Shown: positions 10,860 to 22,825 of the stretch, piece after piece
How the letters are laid out: each line of letters begins with the position of its first letter
How positions within the stretch are numbered: the stretch's first letter is position 1
Source: Cristatella mucedo
Taxonomy: Eukaryota > Bryozoa > Phylactolaemata > Cristatellidae
Assembly (NCBI GenBank): GCA_009760855.2
Contig: WPIO01000007.1
Span: forward strand, 7,227,501 to 7,291,500
Direction of reading: 5' to 3'
Length of the DNA stretch: 64,000 nucleotides
Translations under genes and position numbers: made by a program
The notes under the pieces: generated by a model
Told to the model about the DNA's origin: nothing
What the model saw: only the letters and a program-made list of their open reading frames with translations
The model's database searches: none

Positions 10860-12830
10860 GTACGTGTTTAGTATAGATTACAGAACTAGCAGCTGTCGAG
10901 CAATGTTGGCACACAAAGCCCACGGACCAAGCCCTCGGCGTTAAACTGCTAAAGGCTACAGCTTCTGCCGGTGCAAAAGACGTAGCCACGGCCACTGCCA
11001 CTGTAAGTGAACATTCTCTCCCCCACGTGGACCTGAATGCAAGGTTGGTTGGATGAGAGGAGCGAGAAAGTGGAGAGAGAAAGCCGTGAGAGGTTGGTAG
11101 CTGGCCGCCGAGAGCAGGCCGAACGGCTTCGCAGCACAACCCTATTTGACCGAGCACCGGCCGTTCCCTCAGGCAGCAGTCCAGAGGCTTGCAGGAGGGA
11201 ATGGGGAGTTGTATAGGCTTCATTAGCCTCTCACAAAGCAGCACTGCCTGCCTTTTGGGCATAAGGGGGGGGGTTGGTAGTTAGCCGGCAGTATTTTCCC
11301 CGCCCCATTGTTTGCAGAATGGCTGTACCACAGCATTTAACCAGGAAGGTAAGCCTGTAGTGGATTTTCTACAGTTATCCAAGCAGTCTTACATCATTGC
11401 CGTGGCTACAGGTTGGCTCGACGGTGCAGTGCAGTGTTTCTCATGATGGCTGCCACCACATTCTGGTCCCTTAGCTGCTCACCAGTCCATTTGTAAAACG
11501 TCTCGTACGCGCAATACAAGAGCAGTCGAAGTGTCCATGCCGGCAGCCTGACGGTAATGGCTCTACAGCGCTGCAGCTCTGCGATCGCCGCCCGCCTCGC
11601 TCTTCTCTGCAGCCCATGGTCGCTGCTCCGTCGTTGCCCATAGCTTCTCGAGACGGGCTTTGGTGCCCTCGGCCGCTAGGCATGAGAGTCACGCCGAGGC
11701 GCTGCCCTTCTGCGAGCGCAGCTCGTGCTGCGACCGGCAGTAGCCGCCGAACGAATGAGCTGCAGCAGAGACTGCTCGCCTTTTGGTCGGTCAAGGACCG
11801 AGTCTCGGAGCTTGCTATAGTCCAATAGCAGCCATACCACCGACGCTGGCCTTCGAGGAGCTGTTTATCAAGCAGCCCCCACTCAAGGGCTCAGCCGTCG
11901 AAGCCATGTGCCATGCACAGCAGCTGTTTGGCCAGCAGCCCTGTCGTCGTTGGTTGCTTGCATCGATTGCCCTGATTTGTTGGTGGCGGTTGGAGGGGGG
12001 AGAGGGTTTAGATGCATCGCATGGAGAACTCGACTCGGTTGAATCGGCTGAAAGGTGTCAGCTCATTGCAAGCTAGCAACACCGGTGCCGAAGCTATATA
12101 TCCCAGCTGTCTCTGCTAAAGAGTTCCCTACTTGCAAAGTCTGAGGTGGTCTGTTTCGGTGTCACATGGTGACAGTGAGCAGTGCAGCTTGCCCGAGCAG
12201 CAGCATCAGCAGCAGTCCCGAGCTCTTTGCTTTCCTCGATGGCCACTCCCATCCACTGATGTCGCTTTTGCCACAGATTTACGGTTCTCAGTTCTCAGCA
12301 ACAATGTTAGTTCAGGCAGCCCTTGTCGTCGTTCATTCCAGCCTGCTCTGCTGTGCAATGGTTGCCGCCGGGCTCGTCGTGAGACCGAAGGTGCAACGCT
12401 CGCTCACGGCATAAGCCACCTGACTGCTAGCCACCTGCCTTCGTCTCTTGTCTTACTGCACTGTTCTTCCCTGCTTCCGAGGCTTTGGGCACAGTGGTGG
12501 CCTTTTCCGGCAGTTCACTTCTGGCATGATGCTGCAGCTCTGCCTGAACCCTGCCTAAATGCTTTGGGGAAATGCAAAGGCATCGGTCAACGGCAGAGCT
12601 CTGCAGCATCATGCCAGCATGATGCCATCATGCATCTGCCAGCATCATGCCATGTTCGGCACTCGAGGCAGCTTTGCAGACTTTATATCTTTGCAAGTTA
12701 CACTTTGCATTCGTACGCCCCCCACCCGTGATACCGTGAGCTCTGCCGGAGGGGCAGGGCACACGGTGGTGCCTGTGTACTTTGCCATGCATTGCATGAG
12801 GTGTATTTTTGAAGTGCCCTGGCATTGATT
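10860..12830. other. GC-rich unassigned stretch
   Basis: Base composition is clearly richer in G and C than in the flanks, and both strands carry several open frames. Examples are 12132-12731 and 12166-12414 on +, and 10750-11262 on -. The 12166 frame has a hydrophobic stretch (LVQAALVVVHSSLLCCAMVA). None shows a family motif. It could hold exons or a promoter/CpG-rich region of an unknown gene, but I cannot demonstrate that. Short GCATCATGCCAGCATGATGC repeats lie at 12603-12652. Confidence 0.35.
12521..12617. repeat. inverted repeat forming a long hairpin
   Basis: The left arm CTGGCATGATGCTGCAG plus CTCTGCC (12521-12544) is the reverse complement of GGCAGAG plus CTGCAGCATCATGCCAG (12592-12617), with a two-base bulge between blocks. 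Weaker pairing continues into the loop (AAATGCTTT against AAAGGCAT). The stem is about 24 paired bases over a span of 97 nt. Confidence 0.75.
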
Positions 12831-13099
12831 AGCCTCGTTTCTTTTATAACTAGCCATTCGCTAACACTGTTATGGTTACCTAGGTTGGTCTTAGTAATAC
12901 GATTATACATGCCAAACTGCCGAATCCCAGCAATGTGCATTTGCACAACTGTCTTAAAGCAAACCAAATGTGCTGTTCAGCTCTGTATGGTCTAGAGAGG
13001 GAGTCTGAGAGCATCAGTGTAACCCTAGCAGTTAGAAGCCATTCACTTTGCTACTTCTGCTTCATTTTTCTTTACAAAGTTACACTGTGAGAAGTGATG

Positions 13100-13420
13100 A
13101 TCACTTCTTGCACAGGTCGATGAGAAGTGATCTAACGGTGCAGTTTCGACATTCACGACAAGCAAGCCGAAGTTCAGAAATTTGGATCAACTGTCAGCTT
13201 GTTGGATCTTGCATGGACAGGGGGACCTATGAGTTGTGAGTTGCAGAAGTCTAGACCGAATGCAGCTGATACATGGACCAACTTGGGTTTTGTGTCATTA
13301 TGTAAGCAGGCCCGATTTTTTTGCAGTAGTGCATATCTGAAAGTATTAAGACCTGACTGTGGAGCTAATATGGTCATCTAGTGAAAGGTTGCTCTGGAAC
13401 AGACATCAAGATTGTGTTCA
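13100..13420 (-). mobile_element. decayed LINE A-like RT remnant
   Basis: The minus strand keeps NRACLHNDTKPKLVHV and GLDFCNSQLIG, matching ACLDKDTTSKLVHAF and RLDFCNSLLTG of LINE A. The flanking antisense pattern (GAGTTGCAGAAGTCTAGACC, GACTGTGGAGCTAATATGGT) also matches. Both ends are worn and no tail is visible. Confidence 0.8.
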
Positions 13421-13700
13421 AATGTTCATGAGATATACTGATCAGGCCCATTTTGTGGGTTAGGCATTCCAATTTCTGTTGGATTATTAGCTGTGCTCGC
13501 AAGATGTAACATAGCTGCCTCCCCTCCAGCATTTCCAGCAGCCGGACCCTACTTCTGGTGAATATATTCCGAGACAGCTGACTCCGAGCACCTTCTGGTC
13601 AAGATCATCTGCCCCATCAACCGAGTATTACCTGCTCAAATCTCCGATAATCATGTGTGTGTGTGTATACACAAATGTGTATCTGTGTGCATGTAAGGAT

Positions 13701-14516
13701 CTTCTAATAGGTGATGCTATTGTTTGACCATCACCTCGTGCTCGAAATTTAGGTGTCGTTTTCGACAGCTGCCTCAATTTTAAAAGCTTCATTCAGAAGA
13801 CTGCTTCTACAGCTAGCCATCACGTCCGATCCCTATCCAAGATTAGGAGCTGTCTCCCACAGTTGCTTGTATACAATTTAACTAGCTCCCTAGTTCTGTT
13901 TCGGCTTGATTATTGTAATTCCCTTTTGGCTAGGCTACCAAAGAAAACTATTAGGCCACTGCAGCTGACTATGAATATGGCTGCAAGGCTAGTCTTCAAG
14001 TCCCAGAGGCTGGATGCCGGGTGAGCAACGGATAGAGAGCAAAGTTCTTACGCTGACCCACAAGGCCCACCACGGCTTGGCTCCTTCGTTCCTAGCTGAG
14101 CTGCTGCATCACTTTCAGCCTGTTTTCGCCCTCAGGTCCTGTGTGGATAATAAATTAGCTGTTCCATTCCTCTGCTTAAAGACCTGTGGCGACAGAAGCT
14201 TTAGCTCTGCAGGTCCTAGACTGTGGAACTTGCTTCCACGATTCTTACGCAACGACAACTACTCTCCTACTGCCGACTATGGCTCATTCTTTTCAGCGGT
14301 CCTGAGCTGCGACTTCCATGCTACTCACTACCTCAACTGCTCTCCTGACTCTGCTATGCTTACCACGTTCTCTTTGTTGGGTGAGACGAAGTCTGTTGGC
14401 TACCGAATGTGTACCGAAAGCCGTTTAGGCTGTGAGAGCGCTATACAAAACTCTCCTGCGTAACATCCACATGGTCTTTATGACTTTTTGGAGATACAGA
14501 CGAAGATACATTACAT
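13701..14516 (+). mobile_element. LINE B, 5'-truncated
   Basis: The copy starts at the LIGDAIV block of the RT C-terminal half and reaches the 3' end, where GGAGATACAGACGAAGATAC leads into a short TTACATTAC tail. It is similar to the copy at 51.5-54.5 kb. An internal deletion of about 36 nt removes the [18 protein letters not shown] segment near 14010. A frame open from 14014 to 14463 keeps KVLTLTHKAHHGLAPSFLAE and SFSSAGPRLWNLLP and ends at the family's usual ..NSPA stop. Confidence 0.92.
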
Positions 14517-14649
14517 TACTCATGTACTTTGTGTGTGCATGCATGTGTACTTGTGTGTTTGTGCATGTATGTCTGTGCAAGTGTGCACGGGAGTGCGTAT
14601 GTCTGCATTCACCTCTGTCAGTAGCTATGCATTGCCACAAAGACTAATT

Positions 14650-14818
14650 GGTTTCTGTGCTCTGTGCATGTCACCCCAAACGATGCTATGTATCTTGTCA
14701 TTGAGCTGGCTACCACTAACCATTCAATCCTGCTTCATTTGCAGCAAATGTAAAGTGCCTAGAAAGAGATTGAGTTATCTGAGGGCACTATATCAAATGT
14801 ATTATTATTATTATTATC
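14650..14818 (+). mobile_element. LINE A 3' UTR and tail
   Basis: The 3' UTR block CTACCACTAACCATTCAATC, TTTGCAGCAAATGTAAAGTG, AGAAAGAGATTGAGTT, GGGCACTATATCAAATG and a (ATT)n tail are all present. No coding part remains. Confidence 0.85.
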
Positions 14819-14824
14819 TTGCTA

Positions 14825-15220
14825 AAGGTCTAGGAGGCTTTCGGGTTGCATGTGCTAATCAGCAGCTCCATCTCATTCAGCAGAGAGCAAGTGAAAAGTG
14901 AAGCTGAGCCAGGGGGCAGACGAGGATGTGAGAAGCACGGTGGTAAAGGTGCAAAGGATGTGGCCTAGTTGGCAGCAGATGAGAAGTTGATAAAGCTTAG
15001 TTAATGTGAACATTAGATCCACCTCGAGAGAAAAGTCTTATTTTGCCGACTACTATCACTACGTAAAAGTTTTAAACTGCTAATTTACTGTTCTTAAGGG
15101 ACCTGATTGCATGAGGACGCTGGAACTGGTGCAGCAGTATAGCTAAGTGTGAAAAAGCCAAGCCATTGCATGCCTTGAGAGTATGTAAATATATGCCGTT
15201 ACGAATACGAAGGCCTATGA
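14825..15220 (-). mobile_element. diverged LINE B 3' portion
   Basis: The antisense pattern follows LINE B: AGGAGGCTTTCGGGTTGCAT for the TRYRKPLR-type end, GGTGCAGCAGTATAGCTAAG for the AELLHQ block, and AAGCCAAGCCATTGCATGCC for the ARHGLAPS block. Divergence is higher than in the other B copies. The family tail is not clearly visible on the left. Confidence 0.6.
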
Positions 15221-16859
15221 TTACAAATAAGAAAGACAATTACTCAAGCTGTTCCTGAAACTCTAAATACATGGGCAAGGCCGAACTGCAATCCAGGTTC
15301 GATTATAACAAGCATGTATCTCAAGGGACTTCATTGTGAAACACCGGTCTCGTCGCGTGAAGACACGTGATGATCCGGGTTTATAACTGACTGAATGGAT
15401 CAACTCACCATACGTCTAATTGATTGTGATTATATCATGCAATGTTTCAATATCAGTGTTTCTACAGTCGGTATCCTGCTGTCTTATAGATTGTCCATTG
15501 AGTCAACATACAGCCTCTTGCCGTTTGCACACACCGATATACGATTGCTTGCAAGCTTTGGGAATCTCGAGCTCTCTCTCTTTAAGCAAAACATGAAGGG
15601 TTGTTATCTAGAAAGCTTGATAGCAACAGTAGGATCTAGAAAGAGCTCTATGGTGATCTCTATTGGCTGGTATAAAGTGACATTATTTGTGAACTGAATG
15701 AAGAACAGATCAAGCCTATCTAGCAGTTTTGTTGCCTAATCTAACCACAGTCTTGCAAAAAAATGCACGATACTCAAGCACCACTATTTATTGATATATA
15801 AATCCACAGGCCCATTGGATTTCATATTTCTAGGACTTTGCATGTGTAGCAATAAGAGACCTAACTAGTTGTGGAAATGGGTTAAAGTGTGTGCCTGCAA
15901 TCAGTATATGGACCTCATCTACGAGGGAGTGGCTTGTTAGTTATCATTGAGTATGAGGCACCCCAAGGTACCAGGTTGCACGTGAAAGAATGCTTTATTG
16001 CATCAGCCGTGGAGAGAAGTGGATGTTTTGGGCTTTCTAGGGGATTCGACTTTTTAAATAGTTTAATCTTGGAGCAAACTCTATTTACTCCTTACTGCTG
16101 AGACTATAGAGTCCATGCAAAACCGTGAACCAGCAAGGTCAGTGACTCGGACCTGACGATCTTGCCTTTGGCTATTATTGTCATCCGTTCTTTGAGGCTT
16201 TTGGGTCTTACATATTGTGTGAAAAATTAGAAATTTCTCGAGGCCTATAACCAAGCATGTGCATGAGTCTAGATTTGGCCTGCTTGCTTACAGTTTGACA
16301 GGTTGCATACAGTTTACATTCTCCTCACCAGGGAGTGGCTTGAAGAGCAAGCAACAGAGTTTTCCACGAAATGGGTGCCTGTAATTCAAATGGCCAGTCA
16401 TTAAACCATGCAAGCTCTGGTAGTTAGAGCAGCCAGCATAGAGGCTCCTGCAAGGGAATCAATTCCACGAGAAGAGTGTGTGTGCATGCAGATGCTGTCG
16501 GAGGACTAGCTGCAGCGAGGAAACATGAGGAGTTGAAAGTGAGTAGCAGTGCGATGACTCCATCTCAGGTAGGCACGGCATTGCCTAGCCCGGACACAGT
16601 CAGCAAATAGGGCCTCAATTGATTCTCGATGCTACACTGAATTTTAAGTCCGGTCAGGCAGCTGTCGTAAGTGCTGGCCCATGCTTCAAAGCCTGTCTCG
16701 AAGGCTGCAGCCGGTCGGTGCTTCCCTGAAAGATGCTGCTCTCTTCGAAAGCTGGTCGTGACTCTTTTGGGCAAATTAAACAGGCTGCTTCATCGATCTG
16801 AGCGACATGGCACCTCTGGGGCTGGGTAGTAGCGGCGATCAACGGCAGCTCGCCATATA
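15221..16859. other. unassigned sequence
   Basis: No repeat or gene was recognised. An ATG-started 100-codon frame lies at 15395-15697 (+) without a known motif or supporting splice sites. Confidence 0.35.
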
Positions 16860-16975
16860 TCGTACTTTCTTTGCAGCAAATTTCAAGTGCCTTGAAAGAG
16901 ATTGAGTTCTCAGAGGGCGATATATCTCATGTATTAATATTAATATAGTACTACTACTAATATTATTATTATTAT
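16860..16975 (+). mobile_element. LINE A tail fragment
   Basis: TTTGCAGCAAATTTCAAGTG, GAAAGAGATTGAGTTCTC and GAGGGCGATATATC are followed by a mixed ATT/ACT tail. Only the last ~60 bp of the LINE remain. Confidence 0.8.
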
Positions 16976-17894
16976 CCAAACTGCCGACAGACAGACTGAC
17001 TGCTCCCTATCGCGTCAGTGCATTCGGAAATGTTATGGTCTTGTAGCAGATGCCAGTCTCGCCATCGCAGGAGATGAGGGACAGCAGCACGAGAGACGCC
17101 AGTGGTCTTCTCGACAGCGGCCCCGACGACTCACGACTTGACGACCAATCAAAGGATGGCATTTGGAGAACTAAAGGCACCAGATTCAAGAGAGGTATGC
17201 TCTCTATTCTAACGTCCCACAGTAGCAGAGTGACAGCTGATGCGTGCTTGCAGTTGCCTATGCAATTTTATTAATATCAGACAAACTCCTTGCTGTACGG
17301 CTGACACTCACTGTGTAGTTAGTACATATGAAAAAACCTAAGCACTTAAAGGAGACACTTCCATGTGCACCTTTTTTAAGCTTCACCACACCAACTTGCC
17401 CGCCCTGTGGCATCTTCAGCGGTTGCCACCTCGGCAGATGATGCTTTCTAAGCGCTGCCTGTCCTCTACTTGCTTGTTAAGTGCAATTCAACTTTAACAA
17501 ACAACACTTACCATGTTCAGTCTTATAGTGCTAACAGATGCTCAGTCCACCTAGGCCTCCACTGGAAGAAAAGAGTGCTAGAATGACCATCAGACCTAGT
17601 TTTTGCATTGTGACATAAATGAATGTCGCCTGAAGAGCTGCATGCACTCACGCGAGGGTCCAGCATAAGTAACTTTGTTACAAGAAGTTCCGAAGTCCGA
17701 GCAACAGCTCAAGTAGCTAGAGAATCAATCGGTTATAGGCTTTTTGAACGGCAAAGGTGAAAAGTACAGAATATTGCTTAAAGCAGCCAACATTTCTTTA
17801 GATTTTCATAGCAGACAGCCATAGCAGCCCATTTTCACAGGACACCAGAAAAGCACTGTCGCGGATTATTTCCACAGGGTCAATACAATAAAAA
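16976..17894. other. unassigned sequence
   Basis: Nothing recognised. Confidence 0.35.
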
Positions 17895-18030
17895 AAATAT
17901 TATTCATTTGTATAGCGCCCCAAGAGAACTCAATCTCTACATAAGCGCTTCGCTTCGTATATGCCGTGGGGCTCGAGCCAACGACATTAGTCGTCTAAGG
18001 TGTGCACCTTTACCTCTGGTCAAAACTAGG
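17895..18030 (-). mobile_element. SINE-1 (tRNA head, L2-type tail)
   Basis: The order is reversed, with the tail at the left. TTCATTTGTATAGCGCCCC and AGAGAACTCAATCTCTAC form the LINE-like hairpin end. GGGGCTCGAGCC is the degraded box B region. The tRNA-like head ends in a decayed form of the box A side at about 18010-18030. The match to five other copies in the window supports the call. Confidence 0.75.
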
Positions 18031-18224
18031 GCAGGCAATGCTTCCCAAACTGATGGCCAACTGCTACCAGACATGAATCACAGCAAGTTGTCAGAAAAGT
18101 ACCTATGTCATCTAGAGGCTACACATACAATTAATTTTGAAAGTTCATTCCAGTGCAGGCCTCTGGCCAGCAACATGTCCACCTATTGGGGTTTAGGTTT
18201 ACTGGGAGGTCTTACAGCAAAAAT

Positions 18225-18290
18225 GCTATATATATGTATATATGTATATATGTATATATATGTATATATATGTATATATATTTATATATC

Positions 18291-18321
<31 letters not shown>

Positions 18322-18333
18322 TGCTGTAAGACC

Positions 18334-18428
<95 letters not shown>

Positions 18429-18430
18429 GG
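18225..18430. repeat. (TA)n with internal (CA)n and (GA)n
   Basis: TA-rich tracts with ATGTATATAT periodicity, a CACACA island at 18291-18308 and a GAGAGA end at about 18417-18428. The two GCTGTAAGACC/GGTCTTACAGC-like segments around 18208 and 18322 flank part of the array in inverted orientation. Confidence 0.95.
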
Positions 18431-18508
18431 TACTAAGTATGCAATTTGTTAGTATATTGTGGTGCTTCACTAAGCAAAACTTGCTCTGTCATTCTTGAAC
18501 TGCTACGT

Positions 18509-18510
<2 letters not shown>

Positions 18511-18551
<41 letters not shown>
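18511..18551. repeat. (CA)n microsatellite
   Basis: About 20 uninterrupted AC units. Confidence 0.97.
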
Positions 18552-18554
<3 letters not shown>

Positions 18555-18965
18555 CCGTGTTCAGCCCAATGGTGTATTCATTGGTGGGTGGAGCCAGGGG
18601 CAGTGGCAGCTTTGCAACCTCCCCCCCCCAATAGTGGGACAGCAACATGGGCCACCTATCCCTATTCCTATATGTGCCCACCGTGTGGTGGAACAGCCTC
18701 GCCAATTTATTTGCATTGACTGTAAAGGTGACCAGAGAAAGCTCGGTGTCTCATGGTGCCCCGTCAACTGCCTTAATCTTTGTCTGCCTTAATCAGCCAG
18801 GCTGTTTTCATTTGAAGAACGATTTTATGGCATTCCGGTCCTAGATCGTCCTGGGTTATTTTTTCTCATGATTTTGCCCTGAGATGGAAGTGACAGTCCG
18901 GTAACTGCTCTCAGATGCAGTGAAGGCTATTGTGTTTACCTGGCTATTGCGTTTACCTTACCTAG

Positions 18966-19065
18966 GTCAGTTCTATTAATAACAATAATTATAATAATAC
19001 ATTGACCTAGCACTCTCAAATATTTGCTTACTCTCTTTCTAGGCACTTGAAATGGCTATCACGAT
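18966..19065 (-). mobile_element. LINE A tail fragment
   Basis: The antisense (AAT)n-like tail is followed by a worn CTCTTTCTAGGCACTTGAA block, the antisense of LINE A's TAAAGTGCCTAGAAAGAG. Confidence 0.65.
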
Positions 19066-20934
19066 CATGCTGAACGACTTGATCATTATGAGAGTAGTCT
19101 CAGCATGCCTGTTCGGCATGTCTGCTTGCTGCTTCCAGCCATTACTCGGTGTTGCTTCCATTTCTGTTGGGGTTGTGTAAATATACCCTGTAGGACAGAG
19201 GCAAAGCTCGGATTGGAGCCCCGGGGTGGCACGGGGTCTGGGGGGGGGGGCAGAGTTCTCCTGTAACTGTAAAGGGGGTCTGGGTCTTGGACTCGGCTTA
19301 CACCTATCAGGCCAGGGGCATGGCAGCTGCCACCCCTGCCACTCCCCTAGCTTCGCCTCTGCTATAGGGCCGCAGGCTGCTCACCTCTTGCGACTCGATA
19401 TCGAATCTCCCAGCTGAACGGGGAGGAGGGAAAGATGCAAGGCTAATTCGGAGCTGCAGCTTGACTGGCTGGCAGTCTAGCTGCACAAGGGAGCTGGATG
19501 CTTGCTGGGGAGACTGTATGTCCCCGCATGTGTCACAGGCATTGGGTTTTGTGCAGCCATTAAAAAACATCGAATCATGGGCTGCCTATAGTGATTAGGC
19601 AGGCAAAATTGGATAAAGTGGCCCTACTTTGCATCTACTGTCTGCTGATGCTTGCTTTGAGACACGAGACAACTTGACAGGCGTTCAGTACAGGCCAGTG
19701 AGCGTTTTTGGCACCTTCGTGGAGTGCATTATTGTTAGTTCCACGTGATTGGCTTTAGGACATCGAAATTGAAGAGGCTTTCGATCAAGCCCTCGCCCGA
19801 CATCGTCTGATGGAAGTTCTGAAAACAGAGAGACACGTGTGTCTCCTTAGTTTAGTGTGATGCCGTGAGAGCTCAGAGGCTTCTAAAGTCAGTCTGCTGC
19901 TGGCAGACTGACTTTCAGCCAGACTGCTGGCAGACTGACTTTCAGATTTTCGTTTCTTTTTTTGCCTACTGTACGTTTTTGCAGCTCTAGAGCAGTCCTT
20001 GCAGTGATTAGACTGAGCACGCTTTTTACGCCTATGTAGTGCAGTTGACGAAGACAGGTCCCTTCCCAGGAAACACTTGCCGGTACGGGCAAACCAATTT
20101 TTTCTTTTTTTCTGACGACCTCAAGTAGATTTGAATTTGAAATGTATCCGGTATCTGGAAGTGGTAGCCGAAATTTGGTCAGGCTGTCCTGTAAATGTAT
20201 ATTATAAATATATATTATAATCGTATGTGCCTAGACTCAGCGACTGGTCGTATTGTCAAGCTTGGGTGACCGATATGCAATTAATAGTGAAATGCACCAA
20301 GTAGTGAGACGAGGCACAGTGGGACACATACTATAGAGCTGCAACGAAAATCCACTGTGCATTTGAATTTAGGCATAACTCTTGAGTAGTAATTGAATTT
20401 AAAAGTGACACATCAGGTGTCGGCTGTGTGAGCATCTCCTAGCTTGCTCATCCCACAGTCGCCGGATTTGTTTTTTGAAGTAGATACGACCACGTACCGT
20501 TTGTAGAGTCAGAAGAACATATAGCTACTCAGTCATCGGCAATGGCCAAACTTGAGCAAAGACTGCCTCACAGGCCTGTCTCCACCATGTAACGTATTTG
20601 CTACAGCTCTGCAGGTCTTAAGGAACTCCCTTTATCAAATAGTTCTTAAATAACACTTCTGCCCTTCTCCCAAGGCTTGTTCTGGCCGGTCATTGTTCGC
20701 ACTTCAGCGTCCTTCATGCTACTTCTTTGCCTCTTACTTCTGCCCTACTAGTGCTGATAGGCTGCTAGTTGCCTTAGCTTAACTGTAAATAGGATACCAC
20801 TCGGGCGTGGAGTGTGCTTTAGGAAACGCTCAGCCTGGCCCATGCTTACTGTAGCCTTCACGGCTTTGAGATGTATTAGGCTGATTCTGAATTTTATCGA
20901 GAAGTAGTCGAATAACAAGTCAATAACCCAAAAG
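19066..20934. other. unassigned sequence
   Basis: No gene or mobile element was recognised. An 11-nt G run sits at 19240-19250. A short imperfect duplication of the CTGGCAGACTGACTTTCAG type occurs at 19897-19944. Confidence 0.35.
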
Positions 20935-20937
20935 CTT

Positions 20938-22540
20938 TCATGTTCACTATCGAGCATCGTCTTAGCTTCTGGCAGACAAGTACAGTGCCATGTGATCCCA
21001 TCTGCGAATTAGCAGAGCACTTCTCCAAGTTCTTGGTAGGAAGGCAGACTAGGTACTCTGCCTCCTCCTCACCACCATGGCTACTGAACACCAAACCCAC
21101 ATCACCCTCATCTTTTTCTCTCTCCTCCGTCACATCATTCTCTGCTGAGCTCATCCCAAAATTGGTGACTTGAAACATCCTGCATCGACTGTCAACCCTG
21201 CAAGGAGTCCCTCATAGAGAGCACCCCACGAATGCTCCACTGCAACCATCCATGTACATGTCACTAAAGGCAGCAGGCTCTTAGCCGTGCGAGCTTAAGC
21301 CAGCGAGGCTGCACGCTATGTGTTCCAACTTGAAAAGACGAATAGTCCTGTTGATCCTATTTCAACCGTTCTCGTTATGAGATGCATGGAACTGTCGCTG
21401 CCAACCATGAACAATATTTCAATTATGTCCCAGGTTACCCATAATGTCCCATACTTTTTGACGACAGCCACTGTCAAGCCACTCATTAAAAAGCCAATCC
21501 TGAATGATAAAAACCTAAGTACGTTTCGTCTGGTCTCCCTTCAGTCATTCTCATTAAAGTTCTTCAGATCCTGCTGGCAAAATCCAATCGGGATTTAAAA
21601 CTAATCAGTCCGCAGACACTGATCTGCTCTAGTTTTACAGAAACATTCTTAACAATTCTGAGCAAGGTAGGGCCTCTTTGCTAGCTCTTCAGCTGGATCT
21701 TTCGGCAGCATTTGTCACAATTAACCATCAGATCCTCCCTGAGCACCACTCGTCATACCTAGGTATCACTGGCACGGTGCTAAACTGGGTTAGGTCCGAC
21801 CTCTGTGAGAGATGTCAGTGTAGATGTAAATAGCTACCGTTCCTGTAGCTTAGCGACGATAACCAAACTAATCGGTATGGCGCAAACCTAGCGTCACTTT
21901 CAGATTGGAAAGCAACTTCACATCAAGATGGGTTTAGCAGCACTCCAGCGACGACTGCCACTAACATTGCACCTAGAATGCTGCAATTCTCTTTATTCTG
22001 GTCTACCGGACTGTGCAGTTATGTGCTTACAGTTGGTGCAAAACTCTGCAGCTAGGCTCGTCTGTCGTGAGCATCGCAATCGCCACATCACTACACTTCT
22101 CGCAGACATGCACTGGCTCTCAGTCAAGCAGCGCATTGACTTCAAGGTTTTGCCACTTACTTTTAGGTCCCTTCATTCTCTGGCTCCAGCCTACCTACCA
22201 GAACTGCTCCTCCCACCAGGCCAAGCATCGTACCACCCACTGTTCTGACTCGAATCGTTTAGCCACACCTCGTTCGAACCCCAAAACCATTGGGAGACCA
22301 TGCCTTTAGTGCCTGGGACTCACTATCGATGCACATCACAACTTCCTCTGACATGACGACATTTAAAAAGAAGCTTAAAACACACCCGTGTATTGCAGCA
22401 TCTGGTCGGTCTTTGCGATTCGTCCTTCATATGCAGGTACCTGCTTGCATGCTCATGCCTGGTGCTTGATGTGCCTGCTGATTGCAGATGTTACCATCAA
22501 ATATTTGGTAATGCTTTATATGCAACATCGGTAAAGTACC

Positions 22541-22608
<68 letters not shown>

Positions 22609-22655
22609 AGAGAGAGAGGAGGCTATACAAATGTATAATTATAATAGTAAAAACA
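20938..22655 (+). mobile_element. diverged LINE A, internally deleted
   Basis: Pieces in order match LINE A. CDPICELAEHFSKFLVGRQT (about 21000) matches DPCDDLADRFSRFFVQN. SPVDPISTVLVMRCMELSLP is next, then [37 protein letters not shown] with YLGITGTVLNWVRSDL gives RT motif A. After a deletion that removes motifs B and C come LVQNSAARLVCREHRNR and MHWLSVKQRIDFKVLPLTFR. Many stops and frame changes show an old copy. The 3' hairpin region carries the GA expansion listed separately and then GGCTATACAAATGTATAATT. Confidence 0.85.
22541..22620. repeat. (GA)n inside a LINE 3' end
   Basis: A pure GA tract of about 60 nt followed by impure GA sits exactly where LINE A has TACCTAGAAAGAGATTGAG. It is preceded by GTAAAGTACCTAGAGAGAG and followed by GGCTATACAAATG. 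Confidence 0.9.
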
Positions 22656-22659
22656 ATTA

Positions 22660-22825
22660 CTATTCAGGTCTCCTGGCCCTTGCCTCGAATCAACTTCAAC
22701 TAGTGCACATCTCAGCTGCTCGCCTGGTCTGTGATACATGTCATAGTTCCCGATAACACACCACTTCTGAGTTTTACTGGCTCCCTGTCAAGTGTCTAAT
22801 CCACTACAAGACCCCTCTTTGGCCT
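22660..22825 (+). mobile_element. LINE C (L2-like) fragment, left part of a split copy
   Basis: Translation with one stop gives LQLVHISAARLVCDTCHSS, then FYWLPVKCLIHYKTPLW, the RT C-terminal blocks LVQNSAARLV and HWLPVKQRIDFKV seen in other copies. It stops where the reversed LINE A tail begins. The likely continuation lies at 25168. Confidence 0.75.

Noticed and set aside
10433..10944. Overlapping frames of up to 126 codons rich in Cys/Val or His/Thr
   Set aside because: They are translations of the GT/CA dinucleotide array; any frame of such a repeat is open.
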